DNA of 64,000 bases from Clostridiales bacterium (GCA_018376135.1 JAHABX010000002.1:62001-126000); one strand, 5' to 3'. Numbered from the stretch's first letter, positions 34,393 through 43,734 are shown. Translations and numbers: made by a program. The notes: generated by a model from the sequence alone, not told the origin.

Positions 34393-35567
34393 TGAAAGAC
34401 AGAAAAGTGACAGAGTCAATTTTATATGTGGGATGTGACGATAAGGATATTGATCTTTTTGAGAGTCAGTATCATGTGCCGAATGGAGTGTCCTACAACT
34501 CCTATATTATTATGGATGAGAAGATCGCGGTCATGGATACGACAGATCCAAGGGTGACGGAGGAATGGCTTGCCAATGTGGAGCTGGCACTTGCCGGAAA
34601 GAAGCCGGATTATCTGGTCATCAATCATATGGAGCCGGATCATGCAGGAAATATTCAGAGGATCGCCGAAAAGTATCCGGATATGAAGCTGGTCAGCAAT
34701 GCAAAGGTATTCGCTATGCTGCCGCAGTTTTTTGATTTGGATCTGACCGGAAGAACGATCCTTGTCGCAGAAGGGGACAGCCTTTCCCTTGGAAGCCATA
34801 CCCTTCATTTTGTTATGGCGCCGATGGTGCACTGGCCGGAAGCCATGGTGACCTATGAGTCTTCAGAAAAGGTGCTGTTCTCGGCAGACGGATTCGGAAA
34901 GTTCGGAGCACTGGATACAGAGGAAGACTGGACGGACGAGGCGAGACGATATTTCATCAACATCGTTGGTAAGTACGGTGCACAGGTACAGGCACTTTTG
35001 AAGAAAGCGGCGACGCTGGATATTGCGGTGATCTGTCCGCTGCACGGTCCGGTCCTGAAGGAGGATCTAGGTTATTATATCGGAAAATACCTGACCTGGT
35101 CATCCTATGAACCGGAGGAAGAGGGCGTTGTGGTTGCCTGCGCCTCCATTCATGGCAATACGAAAAGAGCAATGCTGCAGTTTGTTGAGATGCTGAAGGA
35201 GAAGGGCGAAAAGAACGTGGTGTTCTTTGATCTGGCAAGAGATGATATGGCAGAGGCAGTTGCCTGTGCATATCGTTACGACAGACTGGTGGTGGCAGGT
35301 GCTACCTATGACGCCAGCCTGTTCCCGTGCATGGAGGATTTCCTCTATCATCTGAAGATCAAGAATTTCCAGAAGCGTAAGGTGGGAATCGTGGAGAACG
35401 GCTCCTGGGCGCCTGCGGCAGGAAAGCTGATGAAGGCTTATTTTGAAGGGATGAAGGGCATTGAGCTGATCGAGCCGATGGTGACCATCCGGTCTTCAGC
35501 CAATGAGAAGAGTATGGAGCAGTTAGAAGCACTGGCAGATGCTGTGGCAGCAGGAGCATCCAGATAA
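34392..35567 (+). CDS. A-type flavoprotein (flavodiiron protein, FprA)
   Basis: Reduces O2 to water or NO to N2O in anaerobes. The metallo-beta-lactamase domain has the diiron ligands in VINHMEPDHAGN, with further His in MVHWPEAM and PLHGPVLKED; a C-terminal flavodoxin domain starts VVVACASIHGNTKRA. There is no extra rubredoxin domain, so the stand-alone rubredoxin upstream is the likely donor. ATGs at 34389 and 34392 both occur; the second has better spacing from GGAGGA. Confidence 0.95.
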   Translation: MKDRKVTESILYVGCDDKDIDLFESQYHVPNGVSYNSYIIMDEKIAVMDTTDPRVTEEWLANVELALAGKKPDYLVINHMEPDHAGNIQRIAEKYPDMKLVSNAKVFAMLPQFFDLDLTGRTILVAEGDSLSLGSHTLHFVMAPMVHWPEAMVTYESSEKVLFSADGFGKFGALDTEEDWTDEARRYFINIVGKYGAQVQALLKKAATLDIAVICPLHGPVLKEDLGYYIGKYLTWSSYEPEEEGVVVACASIHGNTKRAMLQFVEMLKEKGEKNVVFFDLARDDMAEAVACAYRYDRLVVAGATYDASLFPCMEDFLYHLKIKNFQKRKVGIVENGSWAPAAGKLMKAYFEGMKGIELIEPMVTIRSSANEKSMEQLEALADAVAAGASR

Positions 35568-35577
35568 AATAAAATGA

Positions 35578-35617
35578 CAGCGGGGGGAGGTGTTTAAGGA
35601 CCGAGCCCTGCTTTTTT
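35578..35617 (+). terminator. Probable terminator after the flavodiiron gene
   Basis: Seven-base stem AGCGGGG / CCCTGCT (one G-U pair) with a wide loop and a following run of six T. Confidence 0.6.
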
Positions 35618-35623
35618 CATGTT

Positions 35624-35652
35624 TTGCATTTTTCCGGTTGTTCTGCTATGAT
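35624..35652 (+). promoter_or_regulatory. Promoter of the DUF362-HflX gene run
   Basis: TTGCAT (35624-35629), 17-base spacer, TATGAT (35647-35652), 26 bases before the start codon. Confidence 0.7.
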
Positions 35653-35678
35653 AATCTGCGAAAGGACGGATCGCATTT

Positions 35679-36788
35679 ATGAACAAAAACGAGATTCTCG
35701 TTATTTATGGAACGGATTATATAGAGAAGACCAGGGAGCTTCTGGAGGCAGCAGGACTTGCGCAGATGATCGGTGATTCCGGGAAGCGTATCGGCATCAA
35801 GCCAAATCTGGTGGCGCCGGTGCCGGCGTCTGAAGGCGGAACTACGCATCCGGAGGTGGTGGAAGGGCTGATCCGGTATCTGCAGGAGCATGGCTTTTGT
35901 AATCTGGTCATCATGGAAGGCTCCTGGGTGGGGGATAAGACAGAGGAAGCCTTCGAGCTGTGCGGATACCGGGAGCTGGCAGAGAGGTACAAGGCAGAGT
36001 TTATAGATGCCCAGAAGGAGCGGGCAGTTACGGTGGACTGCGAAGGAATGGAGCTTCATATCTGTGCATGTGCCATGGATGTGGATTTTATGATTAATGT
36101 CCCGGTCATGAAGGGACACTGCCAGACGCATATTACCTGCGCCCTCAAGAATATGAAGGGGCTTCTGCCCAATACAGAGAAGCGCAGATTTCATGCAGAG
36201 GGTCTGCATGCTCCCATCGCGCATCTGGCGAAGGGAATCCGTCAGGATTTTATTCTGGTGGACAGTATCTGCGGGGACTTGAACTTCGAGGACGGAGGGA
36301 ATCCCACCACAATGAACCGGCTTTTTGCCGCGGCGGATCCGGTGCTCTGTGACGCCTATGTGTGCAGGCTTCTCCGGTATGAGACAGAGGAGGTTCCCTA
36401 TATCGGGCTGGCAGAGGAGCTGGGAGCGGGAAGCGCTGAGCTTTCCCGGGCAGAGATCAGGGAACTGAATGCGCCGGTCTGCGGCATGGAGCTGCCGGAT
36501 ACGAGGCGGGTCATGAGGCTTGCGGAGCTTGCACAGGAGGTGGAGTCCTGCAGCGCCTGCTATGGATATTTGATCCCGGCGCTGGATATGCTGGACAGAG
36601 AAGGTCTTTTGAAGGATTTTCCGGAGAAGATATGCATCGGACAGGGGTATCGGGGTCAGACAGGAAGGCTGGGAATCGGGAGCTGCACCAGCGGCTTTGC
36701 CTGCTCTCTGAAGGGATGTCCGCCCACAGAGCAGCAGATGTATGAGTTTTTAAAGGATTATCTGGAAAAGGACAGGATCAATATTTGA
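35679..36788 (+). CDS. DUF362 domain protein
   Basis: A 369-residue member of the DUF362 family, proteins of unknown role often linked to iron-sulfur chemistry. Signatures seen are IGIKPNLVAPVPASEGGTTH, INVPVMKGHCQTHIT and ALKNMKGLLP, then DSICGDLNFEDGGNP. The last ~90 residues have scattered cysteines (ESCSACYGYL, GSCTSGFACSLKGCPP) but not a full ferredoxin pattern. HflX follows 14 bases after the stop. Function not assigned. Confidence 0.85.
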   Translation: MNKNEILVIYGTDYIEKTRELLEAAGLAQMIGDSGKRIGIKPNLVAPVPASEGGTTHPEVVEGLIRYLQEHGFCNLVIMEGSWVGDKTEEAFELCGYRELAERYKAEFIDAQKERAVTVDCEGMELHICACAMDVDFMINVPVMKGHCQTHITCALKNMKGLLPNTEKRRFHAEGLHAPIAHLAKGIRQDFILVDSICGDLNFEDGGNPTTMNRLFAAADPVLCDAYVCRLLRYETEEVPYIGLAEELGAGSAELSRAEIRELNAPVCGMELPDTRRVMRLAELAQEVESCSACYGYLIPALDMLDREGLLKDFPEKICIGQGYRGQTGRLGIGSCTSGFACSLKGCPPTEQQMYEFLKDYLEKDRINI

Positions 36789-36802
36789 ATGGAGACAGAG
36801 GA

Positions 36803-37927
36803 ATGGAGAGAAAAGAGCGGGCGCTGCTGCTGGGGGTGAATTTAAATGACGGGGAGGATTTTGAGCGTTCTATGCAGGAGCTTGAAAGCCTTGCCCAGGC
36901 ATGTGGTATGGAGGTGGCAGGACAGGTGACTCAGAACCTGCCGCAGCTTCATACGGCGCTTTATATGGGGAGGGGAAAGCTTGGAGAGGTCCAGGATATG
37001 CTGGAGGAGGAAGAGGTGGACGTACTGATCTTTGACCGGTCTCTGACGCCGTCCCAGATGCGAAATCTGCAGAATATACTGGATTATCCGATCCTGGACC
37101 GGACCACGCTGATCCTGGAGATCTTTGCCACAAGAGCGAAGACCAGGGAGGCAAAGCTTCAGGTGGAGTCGGCAAGGCTTCAGTATGTGCTTCCAAGACT
37201 GACCGGCATGCACAAGGCACTGAGCCGTCAGGGAGGCGGAAGCGGGTTGTCCAACAAGGGAGCCGGAGAGAAGAAGCTGGAGCTGGACCGCCGGAGGATC
37301 GAGAAGCGGATGGCGGAGCTTCGCAGGGAACTGGATAAGGTATCAAAGGAACGTGAGACCCAGAGAAAGCAGCGGCAGGGAAGCGGAATTCCCCGTGTGG
37401 CGCTGGTGGGGTATACCAATGCGGGCAAATCTACCCTTATGAACCGGATACTGGACAAGTATACCAGAGATGCATCGAAGAAGGTGCTGGAGAAGGATAT
37501 GCTGTTTGCAACACTGGATACGACTGTACGCAGGATCCGGACAGGTCCGCAGTCGGAATTTCTGCTGTCGGATACGGTAGGCTTTATCCATCAGCTTCCC
37601 ACAGGACTGGTAAAGGCATTCCGCTCCACGCTGGAAGAGGCAAGGGAGGCAGATCTTCTGCTTCATGTGCTGGATTATTCAGATGAAGCATACCGACATC
37701 AGCGGCAGGTCACGGAGGAAACGCTGAGAGATCTGGGAGCGGGCGATATTCCGGTCATCTATGTGTATAATAAGGCAGACCGCTGCATGGACGGAAGCAG
37801 TCTTCCTGTTGTAAGGGACAATCAGATCTATATGTCAGCAAAGACCGGAGCCGGGATTTTGGAGCTTGTGGAGCTGATCGGAAAAATGTGCGGGAGGGAC
37901 ACCAATGATAAACGCAGTTATTTTTGA
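36803..37927 (+). CDS. hflX: Ribosome-splitting GTPase HflX
   Basis: GTPase that rescues stalled ribosomes. The N-terminal HflX domain is visible (YMGRGKLGEVQ, FDRSLTPSQMRNLQ, DRTTLILEIFATRAKTREAKLQVE in two parts), then the coiled linker with GGGSGLSNKGAGEKKLELDRR and the G domain: GYTNAGKST, DTVGFIHQLP, YNKAD and SAKTG. The ATG at 36803 has GGAG eight bases before it. It overlaps the next gene by 23 bases. Confidence 0.95.
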   Translation: MERKERALLLGVNLNDGEDFERSMQELESLAQACGMEVAGQVTQNLPQLHTALYMGRGKLGEVQDMLEEEEVDVLIFDRSLTPSQMRNLQNILDYPILDRTTLILEIFATRAKTREAKLQVESARLQYVLPRLTGMHKALSRQGGGSGLSNKGAGEKKLELDRRRIEKRMAELRRELDKVSKERETQRKQRQGSGIPRVALVGYTNAGKSTLMNRILDKYTRDASKKVLEKDMLFATLDTTVRRIRTGPQSEFLLSDTVGFIHQLPTGLVKAFRSTLEEAREADLLLHVLDYSDEAYRHQRQVTEETLRDLGAGDIPVIYVYNKADRCMDGSSLPVVRDNQIYMSAKTGAGILELVELIGKMCGRDTNDKRSYF

Positions 37928-38561
37928 TATGGACGGGCTGCTGATTAATACAGAGAAATATCTGTTCCGTTACTGGAAACAGGCGGCAGCGGAAGCAGGC
38001 TTTGTGCTGACCACAGAGCAGCTTCTTGGCATGAGAAGTCTTTCGGCAGAATTTGCCGTACCAAAGTTCCGGGAGCTGTTCGGGGATGGATTTGACTATA
38101 CTGCCATCCGTGACCGGAGAAAGGAGCTGATGAATGCTCATCTGGAAAGAAACGGAGTAGAGAAGAAGCCGGGAGTGGAGGAGCTTCTTGACTGGCTGAC
38201 TGAAAAGGGCTATAAAAAAGCAGTGGCAACCGCAACCGATATGGAGCGGACGAAGAAATATCTGAATGAGATCGGGATTCTGGAGCGCTTTGACCGGATC
38301 GTGTGCGCACCTTCGGTTCCTCATGGAAAGCCTATGCCGGATGTGTATCTGCATGTGTGTGAGCAGATCGGGGAAAGACCGCAGGATTGTGTGGCGCTGG
38401 AGGATTCGGATAACGGTGCGCTGTCTGCACACCGGGCAGGCTGCCGTGTCATCATGGTGCCGGATCTGGCGGGACCGCTGCCGGAGACCGAAGCGTTTCT
38501 GGCAGGAACGGCAGCAAGCCTGTCGGATGTGGCAGCGCTGCTTGAAATAATGGAGGAGTAA
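37905..38561 (+). CDS. HAD hydrolase, beta-phosphoglucomutase-like
   Basis: Subfamily IA HAD phosphatase: nucleophile motif IFDMDGLLINTE, motif II ATATDME, Lys in HGKPMPDVYL and motif IV LEDSDNGALSA. A helical C1 cap follows motif I. Length 218 fits the phosphoglucomutase/phosphatase group. It overlaps HflX by 23 bases. Substrate unknown. Confidence 0.9.
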   Translation: MINAVIFDMDGLLINTEKYLFRYWKQAAAEAGFVLTTEQLLGMRSLSAEFAVPKFRELFGDGFDYTAIRDRRKELMNAHLERNGVEKKPGVEELLDWLTEKGYKKAVATATDMERTKKYLNEIGILERFDRIVCAPSVPHGKPMPDVYLHVCEQIGERPQDCVALEDSDNGALSAHRAGCRVIMVPDLAGPLPETEAFLAGTAASLSDVAALLEIMEE

Positions 38562-38569
38562 AACGGGAA

Positions 38570-39118
38570 ATGGAATTAAGAGAAGCGAACAGCAGGGAAT
38601 TACGGAGGATCAAGAGAATTTATCTGGAGGCATTTCCGGGAAAGGAGCGCAAGCCTTTCGGGATGATGAAGCGCAAGGTGCGTCAGGGGAAGATGGAGAT
38701 CCTCTCGCTCATGGACGGGAAAAGGCTGGTGGGACTTGCAATCACCGTTTTGTATAAGGATATGGTTCTTCTGGATTATTTTGCTGTGGCAAAGGATGCC
38801 CGCGGCAGGAATCATGGTTCCGGGGCCCTTGCTCTTCTGAAGGAGCGGTATGCAGACAGAAGGTTCATGCTGGAGATCGAGCTTTTGGATGATGCAGCAG
38901 CAAATCGGGAGGAGCGTATCCGGAGGAAGCGGTTCTATCTGAAAAACGGAATGCAGGAAACGGGAATTGAAGCAATGGTATTCCGGGTTCCCATGGAGGT
39001 TTTGAATGACGGAAAGCCTCTTACTTATGAGGAATACCACGCAGTCTATGAAAAGGTGATCGGTCCGGTCTTTGCACGGATGGTATATCCGTTGAATACA
39101 TTTTCTTTTTCGGAATAG
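38570..39118 (+). CDS. GNAT-family N-acetyltransferase
   Basis: A 182-residue acetyl-CoA transferase fold; the acetyl-CoA loop appears as AVAKDARGRNHGSGALALLKER, a variant of R/QxxGxG/A. The downstream helix and strand (RFMLEIELLDDAA, KRFYLKNGMQETGIEAMVFRV) agree with GNAT. It starts eight bases after the HAD gene. Acceptor substrate unknown. Confidence 0.85.
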   Translation: MELREANSRELRRIKRIYLEAFPGKERKPFGMMKRKVRQGKMEILSLMDGKRLVGLAITVLYKDMVLLDYFAVAKDARGRNHGSGALALLKERYADRRFMLEIELLDDAAANREERIRRKRFYLKNGMQETGIEAMVFRVPMEVLNDGKPLTYEEYHAVYEKVIGPVFARMVYPLNTFSFSE

Positions 39119-39162
39119 TGTGTTAAAATAGCAGTGATTCATGTGAGGAGAGATGCAGGAAA

Positions 39163-39945
39163 ATGCGAAGAAGAAAGAAGATCTTAAAGGTTGGCAATGT
39201 TCCGGTAAAGAGTATAAGCCAGATGGATGGAATCCGGGAAAGCGGCAGGATCAATACGGCAGTGCTGGATTATGTGGAGGCGCATATCGGGGCAGGAGTT
39301 TCTACAGAGGAGATCGACCGGTGGGCGTATGATCTGACGACTCAGATGGGCGCGGTTCCGGCTCCCCTGAATTACGAAGGCTTTCCCAAAAGTGTCTGTA
39401 CATCTTTGAATGATGTGGTCTGCCACGGGATACCGTCGAAGGATGTGATCCTGAAGGAAGGGGATATCATCAACGTGGATGTGTCCACGATCTATAAAGG
39501 GTATTTTTCCGATGCTTCCAGGATGTTCTGTATCGGGGAGGTCAGTGCGGATAAGAGACGGCTGGTACAGGTGGCAAAGGAAGCCATTCAGGTGGGGCTT
39601 ATGGAAGTAAAGCCCTGGAAGCCTATTGGAGATATGGGTCATGCCATTCATATGTATGCCCGGAGTCAGGGGTATGCAGTGGTGGAGGAGATTGGCGGTC
39701 ACGGAATCGGTCTTGCATTTCATGAAGAGCCATGGGTCAGCTATGTAAGTCCAAGAGGAAGCGGGGAGATCCTGGTTCCGGGAATGGTATTTACCATTGA
39801 ACCGATGATCAATATGGGAACACCGGATTTTTATATTGACGAGGAAGACGGATGGACCGTACATACCGCAGACGGTATGCCTTCTGCTCAGTGGGAAGTG
39901 ACCGTGGCAGTCACAGAAGCCGGTTATGAGATCCTGACCAGATAG
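39163..39945 (+). CDS. map: Type I methionine aminopeptidase
   Basis: Removes N-terminal Met. Metal ligands are in INVDVSTIYKGYFSDASRMF, GGHGIGLAFHEEPWV, FTIEPMINMG and SAQWEVTVAVTEAG. The short N-terminal extension (MRRRKKILKVGN) is basic. The 260-residue length is that of bacterial MetAP I. Housekeeping copies usually lie in the ribosomal operon beside adk; this location suggests a second copy, which the window cannot confirm. Confidence 0.93.
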   Translation: MRRRKKILKVGNVPVKSISQMDGIRESGRINTAVLDYVEAHIGAGVSTEEIDRWAYDLTTQMGAVPAPLNYEGFPKSVCTSLNDVVCHGIPSKDVILKEGDIINVDVSTIYKGYFSDASRMFCIGEVSADKRRLVQVAKEAIQVGLMEVKPWKPIGDMGHAIHMYARSQGYAVVEEIGGHGIGLAFHEEPWVSYVSPRGSGEILVPGMVFTIEPMINMGTPDFYIDEEDGWTVHTADGMPSAQWEVTVAVTEAGYEILTR

Positions 39946-39980
39946 ATACAGAAGAAGGGCACAGAAAGGGGAGAGTACAG

Positions 39981-41198
39981 ATGGAGTATACGTATCCGAA
40001 ATTTTTTTATGATTTTCAGTGTGAGGCATCTGCCTGCAGTGATACCTGCTGCGCGGGCTGGGGGATCGCCATCGATCCCGTGTCTTTGAAGAAATACAGA
40101 AATTATCCGGGAATTTTCGGCAGCCGCCTGAAGAATTCCATTGATTGGGAGACAGGATCCTTCCGGCAGTATGAGGGACGCTGTGCTTTCCTGAGTGAAG
40201 AAAATCTGTGTGATATTTATACAGAGGCGGGAGAGAAGATGCTCTGCAAGACCTGTACCCGGTATCCAAGGCATTATGAGGAGTATGAAAATCTTCGTGA
40301 GATCTCTCTGTCTCTGTCCTGCCCGGCAGCGGCGCGGCTGATTCTTGGCAGTGACGAGAAGATGACGTTTTTAAGCGAGTGCAGAGAGACGCCGGAGGAG
40401 GAATACGAGCAGTTTGATTTCTTCCTGTTTACCAAGCTTCAGGAGATCCGGGATTATCTCTATCAGGTGATACAGGACCGGGAGAGACCCGTTGAACTGC
40501 GAATGGCGATGATCCTTGCCGCAGGGCATGATCTGCAGAGCCGGATCACCCGTCAGAAGCTCTACATGATAGACAATCTGCTGAAGTGGTATGGGGAGCC
40601 TTCGTTTGAAAAGCTGGCAGGAAAGAAGTTCAGGCTGTATGACGGAAGAGGGATAGAGCGGCGGGTTCAGCTTCGGAGGATGTGGCGGAGACTGTACCGT
40701 CTGGAGGCGCTGCGTCCGGAATGGACTGTATTTTTAAAGAGGCAGGAGCAGAGGCTTTATCAGGAGCTGTCCCAGGAAGCCTACGAAGAGGTATGCCGGG
40801 AATTTGCCGTATATCATAAGGAAAAGGAATATGAATACGAGCAGCTTTTGATGTATTTTATATTCAGCTATGTGTGCGGAGCCGTGTATGACGGTGATGT
40901 ATTCAGTAAGATAAAGCTGGCGGTGGTGAACACCATGCTGATCCGGGAGCTCAATATGGCGGTCTGGCTGGAAAAGGATCGTCAGTTCACCCTGGAGGAT
41001 CAGATCGAGAATGCGTACCGGTATGCCCGGGAGGTGGAGCATTCGGATCAGAATATGGAAGCTATGGAATGTATGCTGGCAGAGGAGGAGCTGTTTGAGC
41101 TTGCAAATCTGCTGACGGGAATCCTTGGCATAAACACATGGAAAGAGAAGACAGAAAGAGAGGAAGACAGATTATGTGTATCAGAATTGGAATCTTAG
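39981..41198 (+). CDS. Flagellin lysine-N-methylase FliB-like
   Basis: A 405-residue protein with the FliB/YkgJ-like cysteine cluster: CEASACSDTCCAGWG, GRCAFLSEENLCDIY and CKTCTRYPRH, suited to hold an iron-sulfur cluster. FliB methylates flagellin lysines in Salmonella, and many Clostridia have homologues. No flagellar gene is visible here, so the target may be another surface protein. It ends inside the next gene (25-base overlap). Confidence 0.85.
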   Translation: MEYTYPKFFYDFQCEASACSDTCCAGWGIAIDPVSLKKYRNYPGIFGSRLKNSIDWETGSFRQYEGRCAFLSEENLCDIYTEAGEKMLCKTCTRYPRHYEEYENLREISLSLSCPAAARLILGSDEKMTFLSECRETPEEEYEQFDFFLFTKLQEIRDYLYQVIQDRERPVELRMAMILAAGHDLQSRITRQKLYMIDNLLKWYGEPSFEKLAGKKFRLYDGRGIERRVQLRRMWRRLYRLEALRPEWTVFLKRQEQRLYQELSQEAYEEVCREFAVYHKEKEYEYEQLLMYFIFSYVCGAVYDGDVFSKIKLAVVNTMLIRELNMAVWLEKDRQFTLEDQIENAYRYAREVEHSDQNMEAMECMLAEEELFELANLLTGILGINTWKEKTEREEDRLCVSELES

Positions 41199-42160
41199 GT
41201 TATGGAAATCTGGGACGGGGGGTGGAGTGTGCCATTCGTCAGAATCCGGATATGGAGCTTGCGGCAGTATTTACCAGAAGAGACCCGAAAGATGTGAAGA
41301 TCTTAACAGAGGGTGCAAAGGTATGCCGTGTCAGTGAGGCTGCGGACTGGAAGGATCGGATCGATGTGCTGATCCTGTGCGGCGGAAGTGCAACGGATCT
41401 TCCGAAGCAGACCCCGGAATATGCAAAGCTGTTCAATGTGATCGACAGCTTTGACACGCATGCAAGAATTCCGGAGCATTTTGCCGATGTGGATGCTGCG
41501 GCAAAGGAAGCAGGCAGGCTTGGTATCATTTCCGTGGGCTGGGATCCGGGAATGTTCTCTTTGAACCGGATGTATGCCAGTGCGGTCCTTCCGGAAGGAA
41601 AGGATTATACCTTCTGGGGCAGAGGTGTCAGCCAGGGACATTCTGATGCCATCCGCCGGATCGAAGGGGTCAGAGATGCAAAGCAGTATACCATTCCGGT
41701 AGAAACCGCGTTGGAAGCAGTCAGAAATGGGGAAAACCCGGAGCTGTCCACCCGCCAGAAGCACACAAGAGAGTGTTTTGTGGTGCTGGAGGAAGGTGCG
41801 GATGCGGCAAAGGTGGAGGAAGAGATCAAGACCATGCCGAATTATTTTGCAGACTATGATACGACGGTACATTTTATCAGTGAGGAAGAGTTAAAACGTG
41901 ATCACAGCGGAATCCCTCATGGAGGCTTTGTCCTGAGGAGCGGATGTACCGGCTGGGAGAAGGAGCACAGCCATCTGATCGAATACCGGCTGAAGCTGGA
42001 TTCCAACCCGGAATTTACCTCCAGCGTGATCGTGGCATACGCAAGAGCGGCATACCGTCTGGCGCAGGAGGGACAGACCGGCTGCAGGACGGTCTTTGAT
42101 ATCGCACCTGCTTATTTAAGCCCGAAGAGTGCGGAAGAGTTAAGAGCGACGATGCTGTAA
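41174..42160 (+). CDS. ddh: Meso-diaminopimelate dehydrogenase
   Basis: NADPH-dependent one-step amination of tetrahydrodipicolinate to meso-diaminopimelate, for lysine and peptidoglycan. Family motifs: IGILGYGNLGRGVE, ILCGGSATDLP, DSFDTHARIPEHF, GWDPGMFSLNR, SQGHSDAIRRI and PHGGFVLRSG. Starting at the ATG at 41174 gives 328 residues, the family length, with GAGGAAG upstream. It shows the dehydrogenase route to DAP is present. Confidence 0.95.
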   Translation: MCIRIGILGYGNLGRGVECAIRQNPDMELAAVFTRRDPKDVKILTEGAKVCRVSEAADWKDRIDVLILCGGSATDLPKQTPEYAKLFNVIDSFDTHARIPEHFADVDAAAKEAGRLGIISVGWDPGMFSLNRMYASAVLPEGKDYTFWGRGVSQGHSDAIRRIEGVRDAKQYTIPVETALEAVRNGENPELSTRQKHTRECFVVLEEGADAAKVEEEIKTMPNYFADYDTTVHFISEEELKRDHSGIPHGGFVLRSGCTGWEKEHSHLIEYRLKLDSNPEFTSSVIVAYARAAYRLAQEGQTGCRTVFDIAPAYLSPKSAEELRATML

Positions 42161-42177
42161 AGCGGATATAAAAATGA

Positions 42178-42197
42178 ATAAGATAAGATAAGATAAG
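42178..42197 (+). repeat. ATAAG tandem repeat (4 copies)
   Basis: Four perfect ATAAG units in a row, just upstream of the terminator stem. Short tandem pentamers can slip, but this one lies outside coding sequence and promoter boxes. Confidence 0.85.
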
Positions 42198-42248
42198 AAG
42201 TGACTGCTGCAAAAATCAGAGATTTTGCAGCAGTCACTTCTTTTTTTT
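42196..42248 (+). terminator. Strong terminator after ddh
   Basis: Stem of about 21 bp, AAGTGACTGCTGCAAAA against TTTTGCAGCAGTCACTT, with a three-base loop and a following run of eight T. It insulates the inverted-repeat element from the housekeeping run. Confidence 0.95.
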
Positions 42249-42260
42249 CTGAATATTTCG

Positions 42261-42285
42261 ATCTGTTTTCGCAGAGTAGACCACT
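42261..42285 (+). repeat. Left inverted repeat of the recombinase element
   Basis: Pairs with 43735-43759 in opposite orientation: 24 of 25 bases match, with 20 in an uninterrupted run (42266-42285, core CGCAGAGTAGACCACT). Together the two copies enclose the tyrosine recombinase gene and span 1499 bases. Confidence 0.92.
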
Positions 42286-42296
42286 TTATGATAAGT

Positions 42297-42326
42297 TTGA
42301 CGCTTAATTATGTGAGTAATTATACG
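42297..42326 (+). promoter_or_regulatory. Possible recombinase promoter
   Basis: TTGACG (42297-42302), 18-base spacer, TATACG (42321-42326), starting 12 bases inside the left inverted repeat and reading toward the recombinase. A direct repeat TAATTAT lies in the spacer and -10 region and may be a regulator site. Confidence 0.45.
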
Positions 42327-42531
42327 CCTAAAGTTATAAAAATGCAATCAATAAAACGTAGTTTTTCCATAATTTAGCAGTATATGTATTTGAAGCGTAG
42401 ATTCGATACCTGTTTCAAAGGAAAAATTTCTGAATAAAAATTACAGCGCAGTCAAATCCGCAGTCAGTTGTAATATATAAAGCAAACAGATTATGACTGC
42501 TGCTGGTTTGGAGTCAGGAGGGGCTGCCGGA

Positions 42532-43647
42532 ATGGCGAAAGGTGAAAATATTTTTAAACGAAAGGATGGGCGTTGGGAGGCCCGTTACATCAAGGGATAT
42601 GAACTTTCAGGAAAAATCAGATATGGCTTCTGCTATGGCAGGACATATAAAGAGGCAAAAGAAAAAGTAACGGCTGCAAAGGCAGCGCTGATCAACGGAA
42701 AAGCAATCACCGCATCAGGCTCAAAAAACAGATTTGCATACTTTTGTGATGAATGGTTTGGGCTCCACAAAGGGAGGTTCAAAGAGTCTACATGTGTGAA
42801 GTATGAGACGATACTGGAAAAGTACATCAAACCGGAACTGGGAGAATGTCATCCGGAAATGTTTAATACTGAACTTCTGGAAAAATTCTCCAATGAACTG
42901 CTGATGGGGAATCAGCTTGCCCCCAAAACAGTTAAGGATATTCTGGTAATGCTTCACTCCATACTAAATTATACAGGAAGATATTTTCCGGAAATCCTTC
43001 CGCAGATTGAACTGGTCTATCCCCGGGAAAGCAGGAAGGAAATGCGGGTACTGACCAGAGATGAACAATCACAGCTTATTCGTTACCTGCTTGATGATCT
43101 GGATGCCTGCAGGTTCGGGATATTGCTGGCACTGCTCACAGGAATGCGAATCGGGGAACTGTGTGCGCTGCGCTGGGAAAAAATTTCATTAAAGGAAAAT
43201 ACAGTTAAAATATCTGCCACGATGCAGAGGCTGAGGGATCCCAGTCCGAACAGGACAGCAAAAACAAAGGTAATTATCGGAAGCCCCAAGACCGCCAGAT
43301 CTGAGCGGACGATTCCCCTGAATGAAGATGCGGCAGCTCTCTGCCGGAGAATGAATCCCGGAGACCCGGCCGCATTTGTATTAACCGGAGGGGCAGACTA
43401 CATGGAGCCGCGGGCGCTCCAGTACAGGCTGGAACGGTATACGGCTGACTGCGGTCTGGAAAATGTTCATTTCCATACACTGCGGCACACCTTTGCCACA
43501 AGATGTGTGGAGGTCGGATTTGAGATCAAATCGCTGAGTGAGATTCTGGGGCACGCCAATACCTCCATCACACTTGACCGCTATGTACATTCTTCCATGG
43601 AGCTGAAAAGGAATAATATGAATAAGCTGGTGCTGGCAGAGCTGTAA
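42532..43647 (+). CDS. Tyrosine recombinase/integrase
   Basis: Phage-type site-specific recombinase of about 371 residues. An N-terminal arm-binding-like region (IFKRKDGRWEARYIKG), a SAM-like core-binding domain (FCDEWFGLHKGRFKEST onward), and a catalytic domain with Arg in TGMRIGELCALRW, His-x-x-Arg in HTLRHTFATR, His in LGHANTS and the nucleophile Tyr in LDRYVHSS. All catalytic residues are present, so it should be active. The ATG at 42532 has AGGAGGGG eight bases before it; the upstream ATG at 42493 has no site. No excisionase, relaxase or cargo gene accompanies it. It sits between inverted repeats. Confidence 0.94.
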   Translation: MAKGENIFKRKDGRWEARYIKGYELSGKIRYGFCYGRTYKEAKEKVTAAKAALINGKAITASGSKNRFAYFCDEWFGLHKGRFKESTCVKYETILEKYIKPELGECHPEMFNTELLEKFSNELLMGNQLAPKTVKDILVMLHSILNYTGRYFPEILPQIELVYPRESRKEMRVLTRDEQSQLIRYLLDDLDACRFGILLALLTGMRIGELCALRWEKISLKENTVKISATMQRLRDPSPNRTAKTKVIIGSPKTARSERTIPLNEDAAALCRRMNPGDPAAFVLTGGADYMEPRALQYRLERYTADCGLENVHFHTLRHTFATRCVEVGFEIKSLSEILGHANTSITLDRYVHSSMELKRNNMNKLVLAEL

Positions 43648-43734
43648 TTCTCCGCAGTCGGAAACAGGTGTCTTTGTGTCGGTGTTTCCGCGTAGAATGC
43701 CGTATTTTCGGGATTCCGGCCTGCTTTTTGACAG

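Larger units (their letters stand above)
42161..42531 (+). other. Intergenic region: terminator, left inverted repeat, recombinase promoter
   Basis: A 371-base stretch with no convincing gene. From left to right it holds four ATAAG copies, the strong ddh terminator, the left 25-bp inverted repeat, a promoter-like pair, then about 200 bases of A/T-rich leader before the recombinase ribosome site. The leader shows no clear riboswitch. Confidence 0.8.

Noticed and set aside
42532..43647. Recombinase as part of a prophage or conjugative element covering the secretion cluster
   Set aside because: No phage structural, replication, relaxase or excisionase genes are visible, and the inverted repeats enclose only the recombinase. 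The far side of the cluster is outside the window, so a larger element cannot be fully excluded.
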